A stretch of 64,000 bases of DNA, from NCBI RefSeq assembly GCF_003584135.1, contig NZ_QXFI01000036.1, positions 186,001-250,000 on the forward strand. The letters are read 5' to 3'. The translations under genes and the position numbers were made by a program. Source of the stretch: Flagellimonas pelagia (lineage in GTDB: Bacteria; Bacteroidota; Bacteroidia; Flavobacteriales; Flavobacteriaceae). The notes beneath the pieces were generated by a model. The model searched no databases. It was given only the letters and a program-made list of their open reading frames with translations, and had not been told where the DNA came from. Below, one piece after another: positions 39,522-49,384 of this stretch (positions are counted from its first letter, which is position 1; each line of letters starts with the position of its first letter).

Positions 39522-39769
39522 TGCCTATTATTTTTAATAAGCGGTAAAATTACAAATTGAAAGGGGATTACATCCTAAAAAATGCGCAATGACCATCAAA
39601 TTTATCAAACGGCAATTAACAATTTTCACCCTTTTTGAAAATGCCTCAAAACGCTCATTTTTAAGCTTTTCACCGAAAATATACTACCATTCATCCTTTT
39701 TCGTTAATAAGATGTGGTTTTTTGGCATAGCTCTTGAACCCGCCTAAGTAACCAGTAAAATCGACGACC

Positions 39770-40954
39770 ATGAAAAAAGTTCTACTCTTAACCACAATTG
39801 TACTGCTTGCCGCCTGTGGAGGTGTCAAGAAAACCCAAGAGGCCCTAAATACCGGAAATTATGTTACCGCTATGAACAAGGCCATTAAAAACTTGTCGGA
39901 AAACAAAACCAAAAAAGGTAATCAGGAATATATTACCCTTTTGGAGGAAGCCTTTGCCAAAAACACCGAAAGGGAGCAACAGGAAATCGCTTTCTTGCAA
40001 AATGATGGCAATCCTGCCAATTTGGAAACCATTTATAATAAGTATTTGCAGTTGAAGCAGATACAAGAAAGGATCAAACCACTGCTTCCACTCCGTATCA
40101 ACGATGAAGGAAGAAATGCTAAGTTCAATTTTGTGAACTATGACAACAAGATCTTGGCCACCAAGGATGATCTTTCCGAGCATCTTTACGAAAATGCCTC
40201 CAGCTTATTGGCCAATGCCAAATACAAGGCAGATTTTCGGGCCGCGTACGATGATTTGAAATACCTACAGGAAATCAATCCTGGGTACAAGGAAACCGTT
40301 GCCAAAATGGACGAAGCCTATAACAAGGGGTTGGAATATGTCCGAGTGGATATTGCCAACCAAACCGAGCAAATAATTCCAGAACGTTTGGAAAGCGAGC
40401 TTCTGGATTTTAATGCTTTCGGCATTGACAATTTTTGGTTGCAATACCACACCAACCCATTGGCCAATGTAAAATATGATTATGCCATGAACCTGGATTT
40501 CATGGAAATCAATGTCTCTCCTGAGCGTGTAAACGAAACCCAAATCATCAAGGAGAAACAGATCAAGGATGGCTGGGAATATCTGTTGGACACTAACGGA
40601 AATGTAGTGAAGGACAGTTTGGGCAACAAGATCAAAGTAGACAAGATGCGCACCGTTACCTGTAAGTTTTTCCAATTCACCCAAACCAAAAGTGCCCAAA
40701 TTGGGGCAAAGGTTCGGTTCACCGATTTGAACAGCGGACAGGAAATAAACGCCTACCCCCTATCCAGTCAATTTGTGTTCGAGCATGTATTTGCCAATTA
40801 CCAAGGGGATAAAAGAGCTTTGGAAGATGATCTTTTGGTCTTTCTAAATGCCAGGGAGGTTCCCTTTCCATCCAACGAACAAATGGTGTACGATGCCGGT
40901 GAAGACCTCAAGGCGAGACTGAAGGGCATTGTCTCAAAATATCAATTCAATTAA
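39770..40954 (+). CDS. Lipoprotein of unknown function
   Basis: A 394-residue lipoprotein (MKKVLLLTTIVLLAAC, Cys16). The first ~190 residues are helical and TPR-like (ALNTGNYVTAMNKAIKNLSENKTKKGNQEYITLLEEAF; YKADFRAAYDDLKYLQEINPGYKETVAKM). The remainder is beta-rich with an EWEYLLDTNGN-like hairpin and ends GEDLKARLKGIVSKYQFN. Such TPR-fronted lipoproteins recur in Flavobacteriia without known function; an envelope-assembly or adaptor role is inference. A terminator directly follows. Confidence 0.7.
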   Translation: MKKVLLLTTIVLLAACGGVKKTQEALNTGNYVTAMNKAIKNLSENKTKKGNQEYITLLEEAFAKNTEREQQEIAFLQNDGNPANLETIYNKYLQLKQIQERIKPLLPLRINDEGRNAKFNFVNYDNKILATKDDLSEHLYENASSLLANAKYKADFRAAYDDLKYLQEINPGYKETVAKMDEAYNKGLEYVRVDIANQTEQIIPERLESELLDFNAFGIDNFWLQYHTNPLANVKYDYAMNLDFMEINVSPERVNETQIIKEKQIKDGWEYLLDTNGNVVKDSLGNKIKVDKMRTVTCKFFQFTQTKSAQIGAKVRFTDLNSGQEINAYPLSSQFVFEHVFANYQGDKRALEDDLLVFLNAREVPFPSNEQMVYDAGEDLKARLKGIVSKYQFN

Positions 40955-40959
40955 AATGG

Positions 40960-40985
40960 GCCCTGATGAAGATCAGGGCTTTTTT
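40960..40985 (+). terminator. Rho-independent terminator
   Basis: GCCCTGAT-GAAG-ATCAGGGC followed by six T: an 8-bp perfect stem with a GNRA-like tetraloop just after the lipoprotein stop. The T tract reaches the convergent ytxJ stop. Confidence 0.9.
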
Positions 40986-41373
40986 ATAGTTTTTGTTTCA
41001 AATCGGTATCGGCAATCGCCCCGTGCGAAGTATGGAATGTCACTTCCCCATTCTTAACGACCAACAACTGTGGGGATTCGTGCCTTACCCCGAACTTTTG
41101 GGCAATTTCATTGGAAATGTCCCTGTGGTGTTGAATGGTCAAAAAATATAGGTCACAATCCGTGTCCAAATCATATGAATTGGTAAACATGTTCAACACC
41201 ATACTACTGATTCCACACGTGCTGGAGTGTTTGTAAATTACCTGAGTTTTATCCTTTGATTTCCCTGAAATCACATCCAATTGCGCCAATTCCTCCAATT
41301 CTATCCAAGGTAACTGCTTATTCTCACGCCCTTGTTTTTCCTTCTTTCCGAAGACACTGTCAAATATTCCCAT
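40984..41373 (-). CDS. ytxJ: Bacillithiol-system monothiol bacilliredoxin YtxJ
   Basis: Thioredoxin-fold protein of 129 residues. The motif QVIYKHSSTCGISSMVLNMF contains a single active Cys in TCGIS, and SPQLLVVKNGEVTFHTSHGAI contains the cis-Pro. YtxJ (BrxC) removes bacillithiol from proteins after oxidative stress, so its presence implies that this organism makes bacillithiol, as several Flavobacteriia do; the bsh genes are not in the window. No signal peptide, so cytosolic. Divergent from clpB. Confidence 0.92.
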   Translation of the reverse strand: MGIFDSVFGKKEKQGRENKQLPWIELEELAQLDVISGKSKDKTQVIYKHSSTCGISSMVLNMFTNSYDLDTDCDLYFLTIQHHRDISNEIAQKFGVRHESPQLLVVKNGEVTFHTSHGAIADTDLKQKL

Positions 41374-41419
41374 GCTGCAAATTTAGTTCATAGGTCGTAG
41401 TACTTCCAAAAGCTTACAA

Positions 41420-41433
41420 CTGACGAAATGTCC
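41420..41433. promoter_or_regulatory. CTGAC-N4-TGTC site upstream of clpB
   Basis: CTGAC-GAAA-TGTCC lies 83-96 bp before the clpB ATG and is similar in sequence, half-site spacing and distance to the perfect dyad upstream of dnaK (13028-13042). Confidence 0.4.
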
Positions 41434-41515
41434 TTTATTTTCAATATTCTTCGGACATTTTGACTGTAATGTGTTGCTGGTAGGATTCTTGTCATTACAG
41501 AGGAAAACAACGACT

Positions 41516-44119
41516 ATGAACTTTAATAATTTTACCATAAAATCACAGGAAGCCATTCAACGGGCCCAGCAATTGGCCCAAGAATTAGGGCATCAACAAA
41601 TTGAGAACGAACACCTTTTCAAAGCCATTGCAGAGGTCGATGAAAACGTACTACCCTTCATTTTGAAGAAATTGAACGTGAACGTAACCCTTCTGAACCA
41701 AATTTTGGACAAGGAGCTCCAGAGCTTTGCCAAGGTTTCTGGAGGGGAGATCATGCTCTCAAGAGAAGCGGGCAAAACCGTGAACGAAGCCAGTATCATT
41801 GCCAAGAACATGGGTGATGAGTTCGTCTCCTTGGAGCATTTGTTATTGGCCATCTTCAAATCAAAAAGCAAGGTCTCCCAAATCCTCAAAGATCAAGGCG
41901 TAACCGAAAAAGATTTGACGGCCGCTATCCAAGAATTGCGCAAAGGTGGCAAGGTGACCTCACAAAGTGCCGAGGAAACTTATAACTCTCTGGACAAATA
42001 CGCCAAGAACCTGAACCAATTGGCTGATAGTGGCAAATTGGACCCCGTCATCGGAAGGGACGAGGAAATCAGAAGGGTTCTTCAGATTTTGTCCAGACGG
42101 ACCAAGAACAACCCCATGTTGGTGGGTGAACCCGGTGTAGGTAAGACCGCCATCGCAGAAGGGTTGGCACACCGGATCGTGCAAGGAGACGTTCCTGAAA
42201 ACTTGAAAGACAAAATCATTTACTCCTTGGATATGGGGGCCTTGATTGCGGGCGCCAAATACAAAGGGGAATTTGAAGAGCGACTCAAAGCCGTAATCAA
42301 AGAAGTAACCTCATCGGATGGCAATATTGTATTGTTCATTGATGAGATCCATACCTTGGTCGGTGCAGGAGGCGGTCAGGGTGCCATGGATGCCGCAAAC
42401 ATCCTCAAACCCGCTTTGGCAAGAGGTGAACTCCGTGCCATTGGTGCCACTACCTTGGACGAATACCAAAAATACTTTGAGAAAGACAAAGCATTGGAGC
42501 GTCGATTTCAAAAAGTAATGGTGGATGAACCCGATACCGAAAGTGCCATTTCCATCCTAAGGGGTATCAAAGAAAAATATGAGGCACACCACAAGGTCCG
42601 CATCAAAGATGAGGCGGTGATTGGTGCCGTAGAATTGTCACAACGCTATATCACTAACCGTTTCTTGCCCGATAAGGCCATTGACCTTATGGACGAGGCC
42701 GCTTCCAAACTTCGGATGGAAATCAACTCCAAACCGGAAGAATTGGATGTATTGGACAGAAAAATCATGCAGTTGGAGATTGAGATCGAGGCCATCAAAA
42801 GGGAAAACGACAAGGCCAAATTACAGACCTTGAACTTAGACTTGGCCAATCTCAAAGAAGAACGAAACGAGATCTTTGCCAAATGGGAAAGTGAAAAAAC
42901 CGTGGTGGACAACATCCAAAAGACCAAGGAAGATATTGAAAACTTCAAACTGGAAGCCGAACGCGCCGAACGTAACGGAGATTATGGAAAAGTGGCCGAG
43001 TTACGATATGGCAAAATCAAAGAAGCCCAGGAAAAACTGGACAAATTAGAAGATGAGCTTGCTAAACAGCAAACCGCAGGCACTTTGATCAAAGAAGAGG
43101 TAACCTATGAAGATATTGCCGAAGTGGTCGCCAAATGGACCGGAATCCCCGTGACCAAAATGATGCAGAGCGAGCGTGAAAAACTATTGAAGTTGGAAGA
43201 TGTGCTCCATCAACGGGTGGTCGGTCAGGATGAGGCCATTACAGCTGTTTCCGATGCCATAAGAAGGAGCCGTGCCGGTTTGCAGGACGAGAAGAAACCT
43301 ATTGGTTCCTTCCTTTTCTTGGGAACCACCGGTGTGGGTAAAACGGAATTGGCCAAAACCTTGGCTGCCTATCTGTTCGATGATGAAAATGCCATCACCC
43401 GAATCGACATGAGCGAATACCAAGAGCGTCACTCCGTGAGCCGTTTAGTGGGTGCACCTCCAGGATATGTAGGGTATGACGAAGGAGGTCAGTTGACCGA
43501 AGCTGTGCGTAGGAAGCCCTATTCCGTGGTGCTTTTGGATGAGATAGAAAAGGCCCACCCTGACACCTTTAATATTCTTTTGCAAGTGTTGGATGAAGGC
43601 AGGCTGACGGACAACAAGGGTCGCTTGGCCGATTTCAAAAACTCCATCATCATTATGACGAGTAACATGGGAAGCGATATCATTCAGGAGAAATTTGAAA
43701 ATGCCATCGATTTGGAAAGTGCTTCGGAAGCCGCTCGGGTAGAAGTTTTAGGATTGCTGCGCAAAACCATCCGACCCGAGTTTTTGAACCGTATCGACGA
43801 CATCATCATGTTCGCCCCATTGAACAAAAAGGACATCAAGGATATTGTGGGACTTCAGTTGAACGGATTAAAGAAAATGTTGGCCAAACAGCACATCACT
43901 TTGGATGCGACCCAAGATGCCATCAACTATCTGGCAGAAAAGGGATACGACCCCCAGTATGGTGCGAGACCGGTAAAACGTTTGATCCAAAAAGAGGTGC
44001 TTAACAACCTATCCAAAGAGTTGTTGGCCGGTAAGATCCAATCGGACAGTATTGTGTTATTGGATTCGTTCGATGACGAACTGGTATTCAGAAATCAGGA
44101 TGAGTTGATTCAGAAATAA
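41516..44119 (+). CDS. clpB: ATP-dependent chaperone ClpB
   Basis: Hexameric AAA+ disaggregase that rescues aggregated proteins with DnaK. The N-domain has two Clp_N repeats (~1-145). NBD1 has [50 protein letters not shown]. The middle domain coiled coil runs ~400-520 ([21 protein letters not shown]). NBD2 has [15 protein letters not shown] and [27 protein letters not shown]. The C-terminal domain includes [15 protein letters not shown]. The M-domain marks it as ClpB, not ClpC or ClpA. The frame is open to 41471; homology starts at MNFNNFT (ATG 41516), giving 867 residues. A terminator follows. Confidence 0.97.
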   Translation: MNFNNFTIKSQEAIQRAQQLAQELGHQQIENEHLFKAIAEVDENVLPFILKKLNVNVTLLNQILDKELQSFAKVSGGEIMLSREAGKTVNEASIIAKNMGDEFVSLEHLLLAIFKSKSKVSQILKDQGVTEKDLTAAIQELRKGGKVTSQSAEETYNSLDKYAKNLNQLADSGKLDPVIGRDEEIRRVLQILSRRTKNNPMLVGEPGVGKTAIAEGLAHRIVQGDVPENLKDKIIYSLDMGALIAGAKYKGEFEERLKAVIKEVTSSDGNIVLFIDEIHTLVGAGGGQGAMDAANILKPALARGELRAIGATTLDEYQKYFEKDKALERRFQKVMVDEPDTESAISILRGIKEKYEAHHKVRIKDEAVIGAVELSQRYITNRFLPDKAIDLMDEAASKLRMEINSKPEELDVLDRKIMQLEIEIEAIKRENDKAKLQTLNLDLANLKEERNEIFAKWESEKTVVDNIQKTKEDIENFKLEAERAERNGDYGKVAELRYGKIKEAQEKLDKLEDELAKQQTAGTLIKEEVTYEDIAEVVAKWTGIPVTKMMQSEREKLLKLEDVLHQRVVGQDEAITAVSDAIRRSRAGLQDEKKPIGSFLFLGTTGVGKTELAKTLAAYLFDDENAITRIDMSEYQERHSVSRLVGAPPGYVGYDEGGQLTEAVRRKPYSVVLLDEIEKAHPDTFNILLQVLDEGRLTDNKGRLADFKNSIIIMTSNMGSDIIQEKFENAIDLESASEAARVEVLGLLRKTIRPEFLNRIDDIIMFAPLNKKDIKDIVGLQLNGLKKMLAKQHITLDATQDAINYLAEKGYDPQYGARPVKRLIQKEVLNNLSKELLAGKIQSDSIVLLDSFDDELVFRNQDELIQK

Positions 44120-44142
44120 TTAATTACATACACTACAAGGCG

Positions 44143-44176
44143 AAACCTTCCCTAAGCGATTGGGGAAGGTTTTTGT
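44143..44176 (+). terminator. Rho-independent terminator of clpB
   Basis: AACCTTCCC / GGGAAGGTT, a 9-bp stem with a ~10-nt loop and T-run, 24 bp past the clpB stop. Confidence 0.88.
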
Positions 44177-44283
44177 TTACTATCAATCCAAATTTGTTGG
44201 ATATCAAAATCGGACTAGGTCTTTACATTTAAATCCTTATTTTAGCTAGCGACACATATTTTAGCTACAAACACTCCAACCCT

Positions 44284-45597
44284 ATGCCACTCGTTATTGC
44301 CGTTCTCGGGATCTTCCTTTTGTTCATACTGATTGCCAAGTTTAAACTGAATGCCTTTCTATCCTTCATCATCGTATGTCTTTTCGTTGGGATTTTTCAG
44401 GGTATGGAATTGGGAAACCTGGTACTGTCCATTCAAAGGGGAATAGGCAATACCTTGGGTTTTTTGGTATTGATCCTTGGACTTGGGGCCATGTTGGGCA
44501 AATTAGTGGCAGATAGTGGTGCCGCACAACGGATAACCACACAATTGGTGGCCAAATTTGGATTAAAACACGTACAATGGGCCATGGTCATCACCGGTTT
44601 CATTGTTGGGATCCCGATGTTCTATTCCGTTGGGTTTGTGATTTTGATTCCCTTAGTGTTTACCGTTGCGTATTCCACAGGGCTTCCATTGCTCTATGTT
44701 GGTTTACCGATGCTTACTTCGCTTTCTGTAACGCATGGTTACCTTCCACCCCACCCCGCACCCACCGCCATTGCGGCCATGTTCAATGCGGATATCGGCA
44801 AAACCTTGTTATACGGTCTTTGTATTGCCATTCCTGCCATCATTGTGGCTGGACCTTTGTTTGCGCGTACTATCAAAAAGGTGGAGGCAAAACCACTCAA
44901 GGAGTTTTACAACCCTAATAGCGTTCCCGAGGAGGAACTACCATCCACCTTCATCAGTATTTTTACGGCCCTATCGCCTATTCTTCTAATTGGAATCGCT
45001 ATAGCGGCGGAACATTTTATGAAGGAAAGTTTGCTTCGCAGCATCCTCACCTTCATTGGCAATCCTGTTATCGCTTTATTGATTTCAGTGCTTTTGGCCA
45101 TTTACACCTTGGGAATTGCCAAGGGGAAGGAAATGTCCAAAATCATGGATTCCCTTACTTCTTCCGTTTCCAGCATTACCATGATCCTCTTGATTATAGC
45201 CGGTGCAGGAGCTTTGAAAGAAGTATTGATCGATAGCCATGTGAGCGATTATATTGCCGACAGTTTGAAAGGTTCTAGCATATCTCCGTTAATCTTGGCC
45301 TGGCTTATCGCCACTGCTATTCGGGTTAGCGTGGGTTCGGCTACCGTAGCCGGATTGACAGCCGCAGGGATTGTTTTACCCTTGGCCTCCAGTACTGGAG
45401 TGAGCCCAGAATTGATGGTTTTGGCCATCGGTTCCGGAAGTTTGATGCTCTCCCATGTCAACGATACCGGATTTTGGATGTTCAAGGAATACTTCAACCT
45501 TTCGGTAAAGGAAACCCTGTCTACTTGGACGGTCATGGAAACCCTTGTGGGCATCATGGGCCTCATTGGGGTTTTGGTTTTAAATACAATCATTTAA
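44284..45597 (+). CDS. GntP-family permease
   Basis: A 437-residue inner-membrane H+ symporter with about 12 hydrophobic segments. Family signatures: GLGAMLGKLVADSGAAQRI and GIPMFYSVGFVILIPLVFTVAYSTGLPLLYVGLPMLTSLSVTHGYLPPHPAPTA, the most conserved GntP stretch; later SATVAGLTAAGI and SHVNDTGFWMFKEYF. GntP proteins carry gluconate, other sugar acids, or D-serine. Here the downstream genes are RidA and an M19 dipeptidase, not gluconate enzymes, so the substrate may be an amino acid or small peptide; gntK lies 14 kb away. Which one it carries cannot be read from sequence. Confidence 0.9.
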   Translation: MPLVIAVLGIFLLFILIAKFKLNAFLSFIIVCLFVGIFQGMELGNLVLSIQRGIGNTLGFLVLILGLGAMLGKLVADSGAAQRITTQLVAKFGLKHVQWAMVITGFIVGIPMFYSVGFVILIPLVFTVAYSTGLPLLYVGLPMLTSLSVTHGYLPPHPAPTAIAAMFNADIGKTLLYGLCIAIPAIIVAGPLFARTIKKVEAKPLKEFYNPNSVPEEELPSTFISIFTALSPILLIGIAIAAEHFMKESLLRSILTFIGNPVIALLISVLLAIYTLGIAKGKEMSKIMDSLTSSVSSITMILLIIAGAGALKEVLIDSHVSDYIADSLKGSSISPLILAWLIATAIRVSVGSATVAGLTAAGIVLPLASSTGVSPELMVLAIGSGSLMLSHVNDTGFWMFKEYFNLSVKETLSTWTVMETLVGIMGLIGVLVLNTII

Positions 45598-45605
45598 TTA
45601 GATAT

Positions 45606-46073
45606 ATGCAAAGTTTGCCTACCAAACGATTAGAGGAATTGAATATTCAACTTCCTCCCGCTCCACCACCTGCAGGAGTGTACAAACCAATATTGGTTGT
45701 GGATAATTTTTTATACGTATCGGGCCAAGGGCCCATTAACATGGATGGCTCCAAGATGGTTGGCCGCGCCGGGGATGACCTGGACAAGGATCAAGCAAAA
45801 TTGGCCGCCCGTCAAGTGGGTTTGACCATGTTATCTACCATTTCCACCCATTTTGGCAGCTTGGATAAAATCAAAAGAGTGGTTAAGGTGTTGGGTATGG
45901 TAAACTGTACCCCTGATTTTGGCAATCAGCCCTATGTCATCAATGGTTTTAGCGAATTGATGGCCGATGTCTTTGGGGAAGATAACGGTATCGGGGTTCG
46001 TAGTGCAGTAGGCATGATGCTCCCCGGTAACATTGCCGTGGAAATCGAGGCCATGTTCGAACTTCATCCTTAA
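45606..46073 (+). CDS. RidA/YjgF-family protein
   Basis: A 155-residue trimeric RidA-like protein. LPPAPPPAGVYKPILVVDNFLYVSGQGPINMDGSKMVGRAGDDLDKDQAKLAARQVGLTMLSTI is characteristic of the YjgF subgroup with an N-terminal PPAP motif. RidA hydrolyses reactive enamine/imine intermediates that arise in amino acid breakdown (2-aminoacrylate). It starts 8 bp after the permease stop and is followed 11 bp later by a dipeptidase, so the three form an operon. The conserved Arg that binds carboxylates in canonical RidA is near GVRSAVGMMLP. Confidence 0.9.
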   Translation: MQSLPTKRLEELNIQLPPAPPPAGVYKPILVVDNFLYVSGQGPINMDGSKMVGRAGDDLDKDQAKLAARQVGLTMLSTISTHFGSLDKIKRVVKVLGMVNCTPDFGNQPYVINGFSELMADVFGEDNGIGVRSAVGMMLPGNIAVEIEAMFELHP

Positions 46074-46084
46074 GGCCCCCTATC

Positions 46085-47149
46085 ATGTTCATTTTTGATG
46101 CCCATTTGGACCTTTCCATGAACGCTATGGAGTGGAATCGGGACTTAACCCTTTCAGTACCGGAAATAAGGGAACGTGAAGCAGGAAAAACCGACAAACC
46201 TGACCGTGGTAAAAACATGGTTTCTCTCCCGGCCATGCGAAAGGGCAACATCGGCCTCTGCGTGGCTACCCAGATTGCACGCTATGTAAAAAAAGGAAAC
46301 ACCTTGCCGGGTTGGCATTCCCAACATCAGGCTTGGGCACAGACCCAAGGACAATTGGCGTGGTACAAATCCATGGAAAAGGCCGGTGAAATGGTTCAGA
46401 TTCGAAATTTGAACGACATGGAAAAACACTTGGCCTTATGGCAAACTGACCAACCCAACAAACCAATCGGTTTTATTTTAAGTCTGGAGGGCGCTGACTC
46501 CATTGTGGATATGGACTATTTGGAACAAGCCTATGAAAGTGGTTTGAGGGCCATCGGTCCTGCACATTATGGACCTGGTGTTTATGCCTATGGAACAGAT
46601 TCTGTGGGCGGAATTGGAACCAAAGGAAAGGAACTTTTGAAAAAAATTGAGGAACTCAACCTGATTCTGGACGCCACCCATCTGTGCGACATGAGCTTTT
46701 GGGAAGCCATGAAAGTCTATAGCGGTCCTGTTTGGGCCAGTCATAACAATTGCCGGAAGTTTGTGGATCACAACAGGCAGTTTTCAGATGAGCAAATCAA
46801 GGAATTGATCCAAAGAAAAGCTGTTATAGGGGTAGTATTGGATGCTTGGATGATGGTTCCCAATTGGGTCCGTGGCAAATCCACACCACAGGACATGGGC
46901 GTTACCTTGGAAATCATGGTAGACAATATTGATCATATCTGTCAATTGGCCGGAAATACAGACCATGTGGGTATTGGTACCGACTTGGATGGTGGCTATG
47001 GATTGGAACAAAGCCCTGCGGACATGGACACCATAGCCGATCTTCAAAAAGTTCCGGATCTACTTAAAACTCGGGGATATAGTCCATCTGACATTGAAAA
47101 GATTATGAACCTAAATTTCATCAACTTTTTAAAAAGGGTTTGGGTGTAA
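46085..47149 (+). CDS. Membrane dipeptidase (peptidase family M19)
   Basis: A 354-residue zinc dipeptidase of the renal-dipeptidase fold. DAHLDLSM gives the metal-binding HxD, GFILSLEGADSI the bridging Glu, DATHLCDMSFWEAMKV and PVWASHNNCRKFVDHNRQFSDEQIK the two His, and VGIGTDLDGGYG the catalytic-side Asp. It has no signal peptide, so it is probably cytosolic despite the family name. Bacterial members cleave dipeptides, often with a D-amino acid at the C-terminus. With GntP and RidA this suggests uptake and breakdown of D-amino-acid dipeptides or related compounds (inference). Confidence 0.9.
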   Translation: MFIFDAHLDLSMNAMEWNRDLTLSVPEIREREAGKTDKPDRGKNMVSLPAMRKGNIGLCVATQIARYVKKGNTLPGWHSQHQAWAQTQGQLAWYKSMEKAGEMVQIRNLNDMEKHLALWQTDQPNKPIGFILSLEGADSIVDMDYLEQAYESGLRAIGPAHYGPGVYAYGTDSVGGIGTKGKELLKKIEELNLILDATHLCDMSFWEAMKVYSGPVWASHNNCRKFVDHNRQFSDEQIKELIQRKAVIGVVLDAWMMVPNWVRGKSTPQDMGVTLEIMVDNIDHICQLAGNTDHVGIGTDLDGGYGLEQSPADMDTIADLQKVPDLLKTRGYSPSDIEKIMNLNFINFLKRVWV

Positions 47150-47294
47150 ACGTGGTCCAGTTCAGTGTCAAATCAAAACCAGGCTAGCGGCTTTAAGGGT
47201 AAACTCTGTTAAAAAAAAGGCATTTATTGGCTTACATACCAAACAGTATCTGTTTTTTTATATCTTAGTTTCACCCTAAACCAACCTTTTCCTC

Positions 47295-47891
47295 ATGACC
47301 AAGAAAGCAGAGCGAACCACCGCTTACATCATTGAAACCGTTGCCCCTATTTTCAACAAGCACGGTTATGTGGGGACCAGTATGAGCGATTTGACCGAGG
47401 CCACTGGCCTTACCAAAGGCGCCATCTATGGTAATTTTGAGAATAAGGAGGCTCTTGCCCTTTCTGCCTTTGAGTACAATCGGAATCTCTTGTTGTCTGC
47501 CATCGATGCTAAATTGAGTGAAGATGACGGTGCTATGGACAAACTGTTCACCTTAATTCAATTTTATAAGCAATATGATGTGTTTACCCTGCCCATGGGT
47601 GGATGCCCCATCCTGAATGTGGGGGTGGATGCACAGGGGAACAATACCCTATTGTCCGCAGCTGTAAAGGAAACCATTAAAGATATTGAAGGGAAAATCG
47701 CCCTAGTTTTGGAGAATGGGGCCAAAAGTGATGAATTGCATTTATCCGTGCCACCACTGCAATTTGCAAAACAATTGTTCACCATGATACAAGGAGCCAT
47801 TGCCATGAGTACCATAACCCGTGATCGGAAATATTTGATCAACACACTGACCTACTTGGAACATTTGGTAAAAAAGGAAATCAAAAAATAA
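47295..47891 (+). CDS. TetR/AcrR-family transcriptional regulator
   Basis: A 198-residue regulator with an N-terminal TetR helix-turn-helix (~6-52): TTAYIIETVAPIFNKHGYVGTSMSDLTEATGLTKGAIYGNFENKEALALSAF. The C-terminal ligand-binding helices carry GGCPILNVGVDAQGNN near 100, a short loop conserved in a subgroup of flavobacterial TetR proteins. The ligand is unknown. It lies 145 bp after the dipeptidase operon and 7 bp from the stop of the convergent PorP/SprF-SPOR gene; either could be regulated by it, or a distant target. Confidence 0.88.
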   Translation: MTKKAERTTAYIIETVAPIFNKHGYVGTSMSDLTEATGLTKGAIYGNFENKEALALSAFEYNRNLLLSAIDAKLSEDDGAMDKLFTLIQFYKQYDVFTLPMGGCPILNVGVDAQGNNTLLSAAVKETIKDIEGKIALVLENGAKSDELHLSVPPLQFAKQLFTMIQGAIAMSTITRDRKYLINTLTYLEHLVKKEIKK

Positions 47892-47898
47892 AGGTCGA

Positions 47899-49314
47899 TT
47901 AATTCCGCTTCACCCTGAAAATCCAAGTCTTTTCGGGGTATTTTCCATAAAACTTACTGTCCCTTGCCTTTCTGGCCTCGTCCATGGAATTGTACCGCTC
48001 CAAATACACATAGTTATATTTGTTGACCTTTCGGTAAAAGGATTTTGGCTCCAATCCCTTCTGGCGTAAGGTTTTCATGAAGTTATCGAAATACTTCTGT
48101 GTACCATAAACATTGGCAATCAAGTAAAAACCAGGTTCCAATCCTTCCTCATTTTCCACCTCTTCATACTTTTCATTGGGTCGAAGCTCCACTTTTTGGG
48201 ATTGTAAGGTAGCAATACTGTCCTTTTCACCTTGGGCCTTTAATTGTAATGCCAATTGTTGTGCCTGGGCAATGGAATCTCGCTCCTTTTGAAGGGCCAA
48301 TTTTCTCTCGCGTTCCTGCTCCTCTTGCCTTCGGGCCTCTTCATTCATCTGGTCTTCTGTAACCATTTTCTCTTCATCTTCCGGCTCCGGCTCCCTGACC
48401 CGTTTTTCTGTTTTTCCAAAGTTATAGGACGCGATCAGTTCCAGTGTCGGGTCTTTGGCGTCCAATTCGGCATCCGTACCAAATTCCACAAGCCCTCCAA
48501 TAGAAAAAGACTTGGCAAAAGTAGCCCCGAGTCCTCCAGTGACCCCATAAAAACTATTGTAGCCTCCTTGCACCCAAAATTTTGGCGTAGAAAGCAGTCC
48601 ATTGACCCCAAATTGGGTGTCCAAATAGGGTATTGATTTAACATACACTATGGGCCTAAAAAAGCTTTCACCCCAATCCTGGAAAATAGCCAATGGGAAA
48701 TCGTTGCTCAAGGTTCCAGTAATTGTTTTGAAATTATTGGCAGTTGCACTTTCACTATCCGAAAGATTAAATCCGAAGGCATTTTCAAAGGCCAGACCAA
48801 CCCCAAATCGATTTACCATCAAGCGCAGGGCAGGCGAGAATTTTACTCGAAACCCCTCAAAACTTTCCAGAGTCGCTTGGTCCAACCCTTCATTGGTCCC
48901 GTACTGTTCGTCTGCGACCGTTTGTTGAAATGCAAAAACATTGATGCCCGCCAACAGTTTTACATCCTCATTAATAGGGAAGGCATAAACAAAATTAGCA
49001 TTGCCGCCTGTATTCAGAAAGGTTCCTGTATTGTGCTGTAAAAAACCAATACTCGCAGTTGACTTTGGTCCCAAGCTATGGGTATAATTGGCAAAAAGGG
49101 TGGATGGATCCCCATCAATGGTCTGCCATTGCCAGCGTGACCAAACGGAAAGGGAGTTGGGTAGGTTCCAATCATAAGCATAGGTGGCGTTCCAAAGACT
49201 TGCGTTGAATTGCGTTAAGGAGTGTTGCCTAAAGTCGGTAGGTAAAGCAGGCTCTTGGGCAGATAACCCCATCCAAATCAGTGCGCATGATAAAAAGACC
49301 AAGTACCTATGCAT
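47899..49314 (-). CDS. PorP/SprF-family outer membrane protein fused to a coiled coil and SPOR domain
   Basis: The 471-residue exported protein has a signal peptide ending GLSAQ. Residues ~25-305 are a PorP/SprF-type barrel (FNASLWNATYAYDWNLPNSLSVWSRWQWQTIDGDPS; GASIGFL-like glycine-rich strands; ELIASYNFGK). Residues ~310-375 are a charged coiled coil (EEARRQEEQERERKLALQKERDSIAQAQQ). Residues ~390-471 are a SPOR-like domain (GFYLIANVYGTQKYFDNFMKTL…YNYVYLERYNSMDEAR). PorP/SprF proteins work in type IX secretion and anchor surface filaments; SPOR domains bind septal peptidoglycan. The fusion may link a surface complex to the cell wall. Confidence 0.82.
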   Translation of the reverse strand: MHRYLVFLSCALIWMGLSAQEPALPTDFRQHSLTQFNASLWNATYAYDWNLPNSLSVWSRWQWQTIDGDPSTLFANYTHSLGPKSTASIGFLQHNTGTFLNTGGNANFVYAFPINEDVKLLAGINVFAFQQTVADEQYGTNEGLDQATLESFEGFRVKFSPALRLMVNRFGVGLAFENAFGFNLSDSESATANNFKTITGTLSNDFPLAIFQDWGESFFRPIVYVKSIPYLDTQFGVNGLLSTPKFWVQGGYNSFYGVTGGLGATFAKSFSIGGLVEFGTDAELDAKDPTLELIASYNFGKTEKRVREPEPEDEEKMVTEDQMNEEARRQEEQERERKLALQKERDSIAQAQQLALQLKAQGEKDSIATLQSQKVELRPNEKYEEVENEEGLEPGFYLIANVYGTQKYFDNFMKTLRQKGLEPKSFYRKVNKYNYVYLERYNSMDEARKARDSKFYGKYPEKTWIFRVKRN

Positions 49315-49384
49315 ACGAGAAAATAAAAATTAAACGTTACTTTTAGATCAGCTAAAAATAACACGGGAACTTTAGATCTGTACT

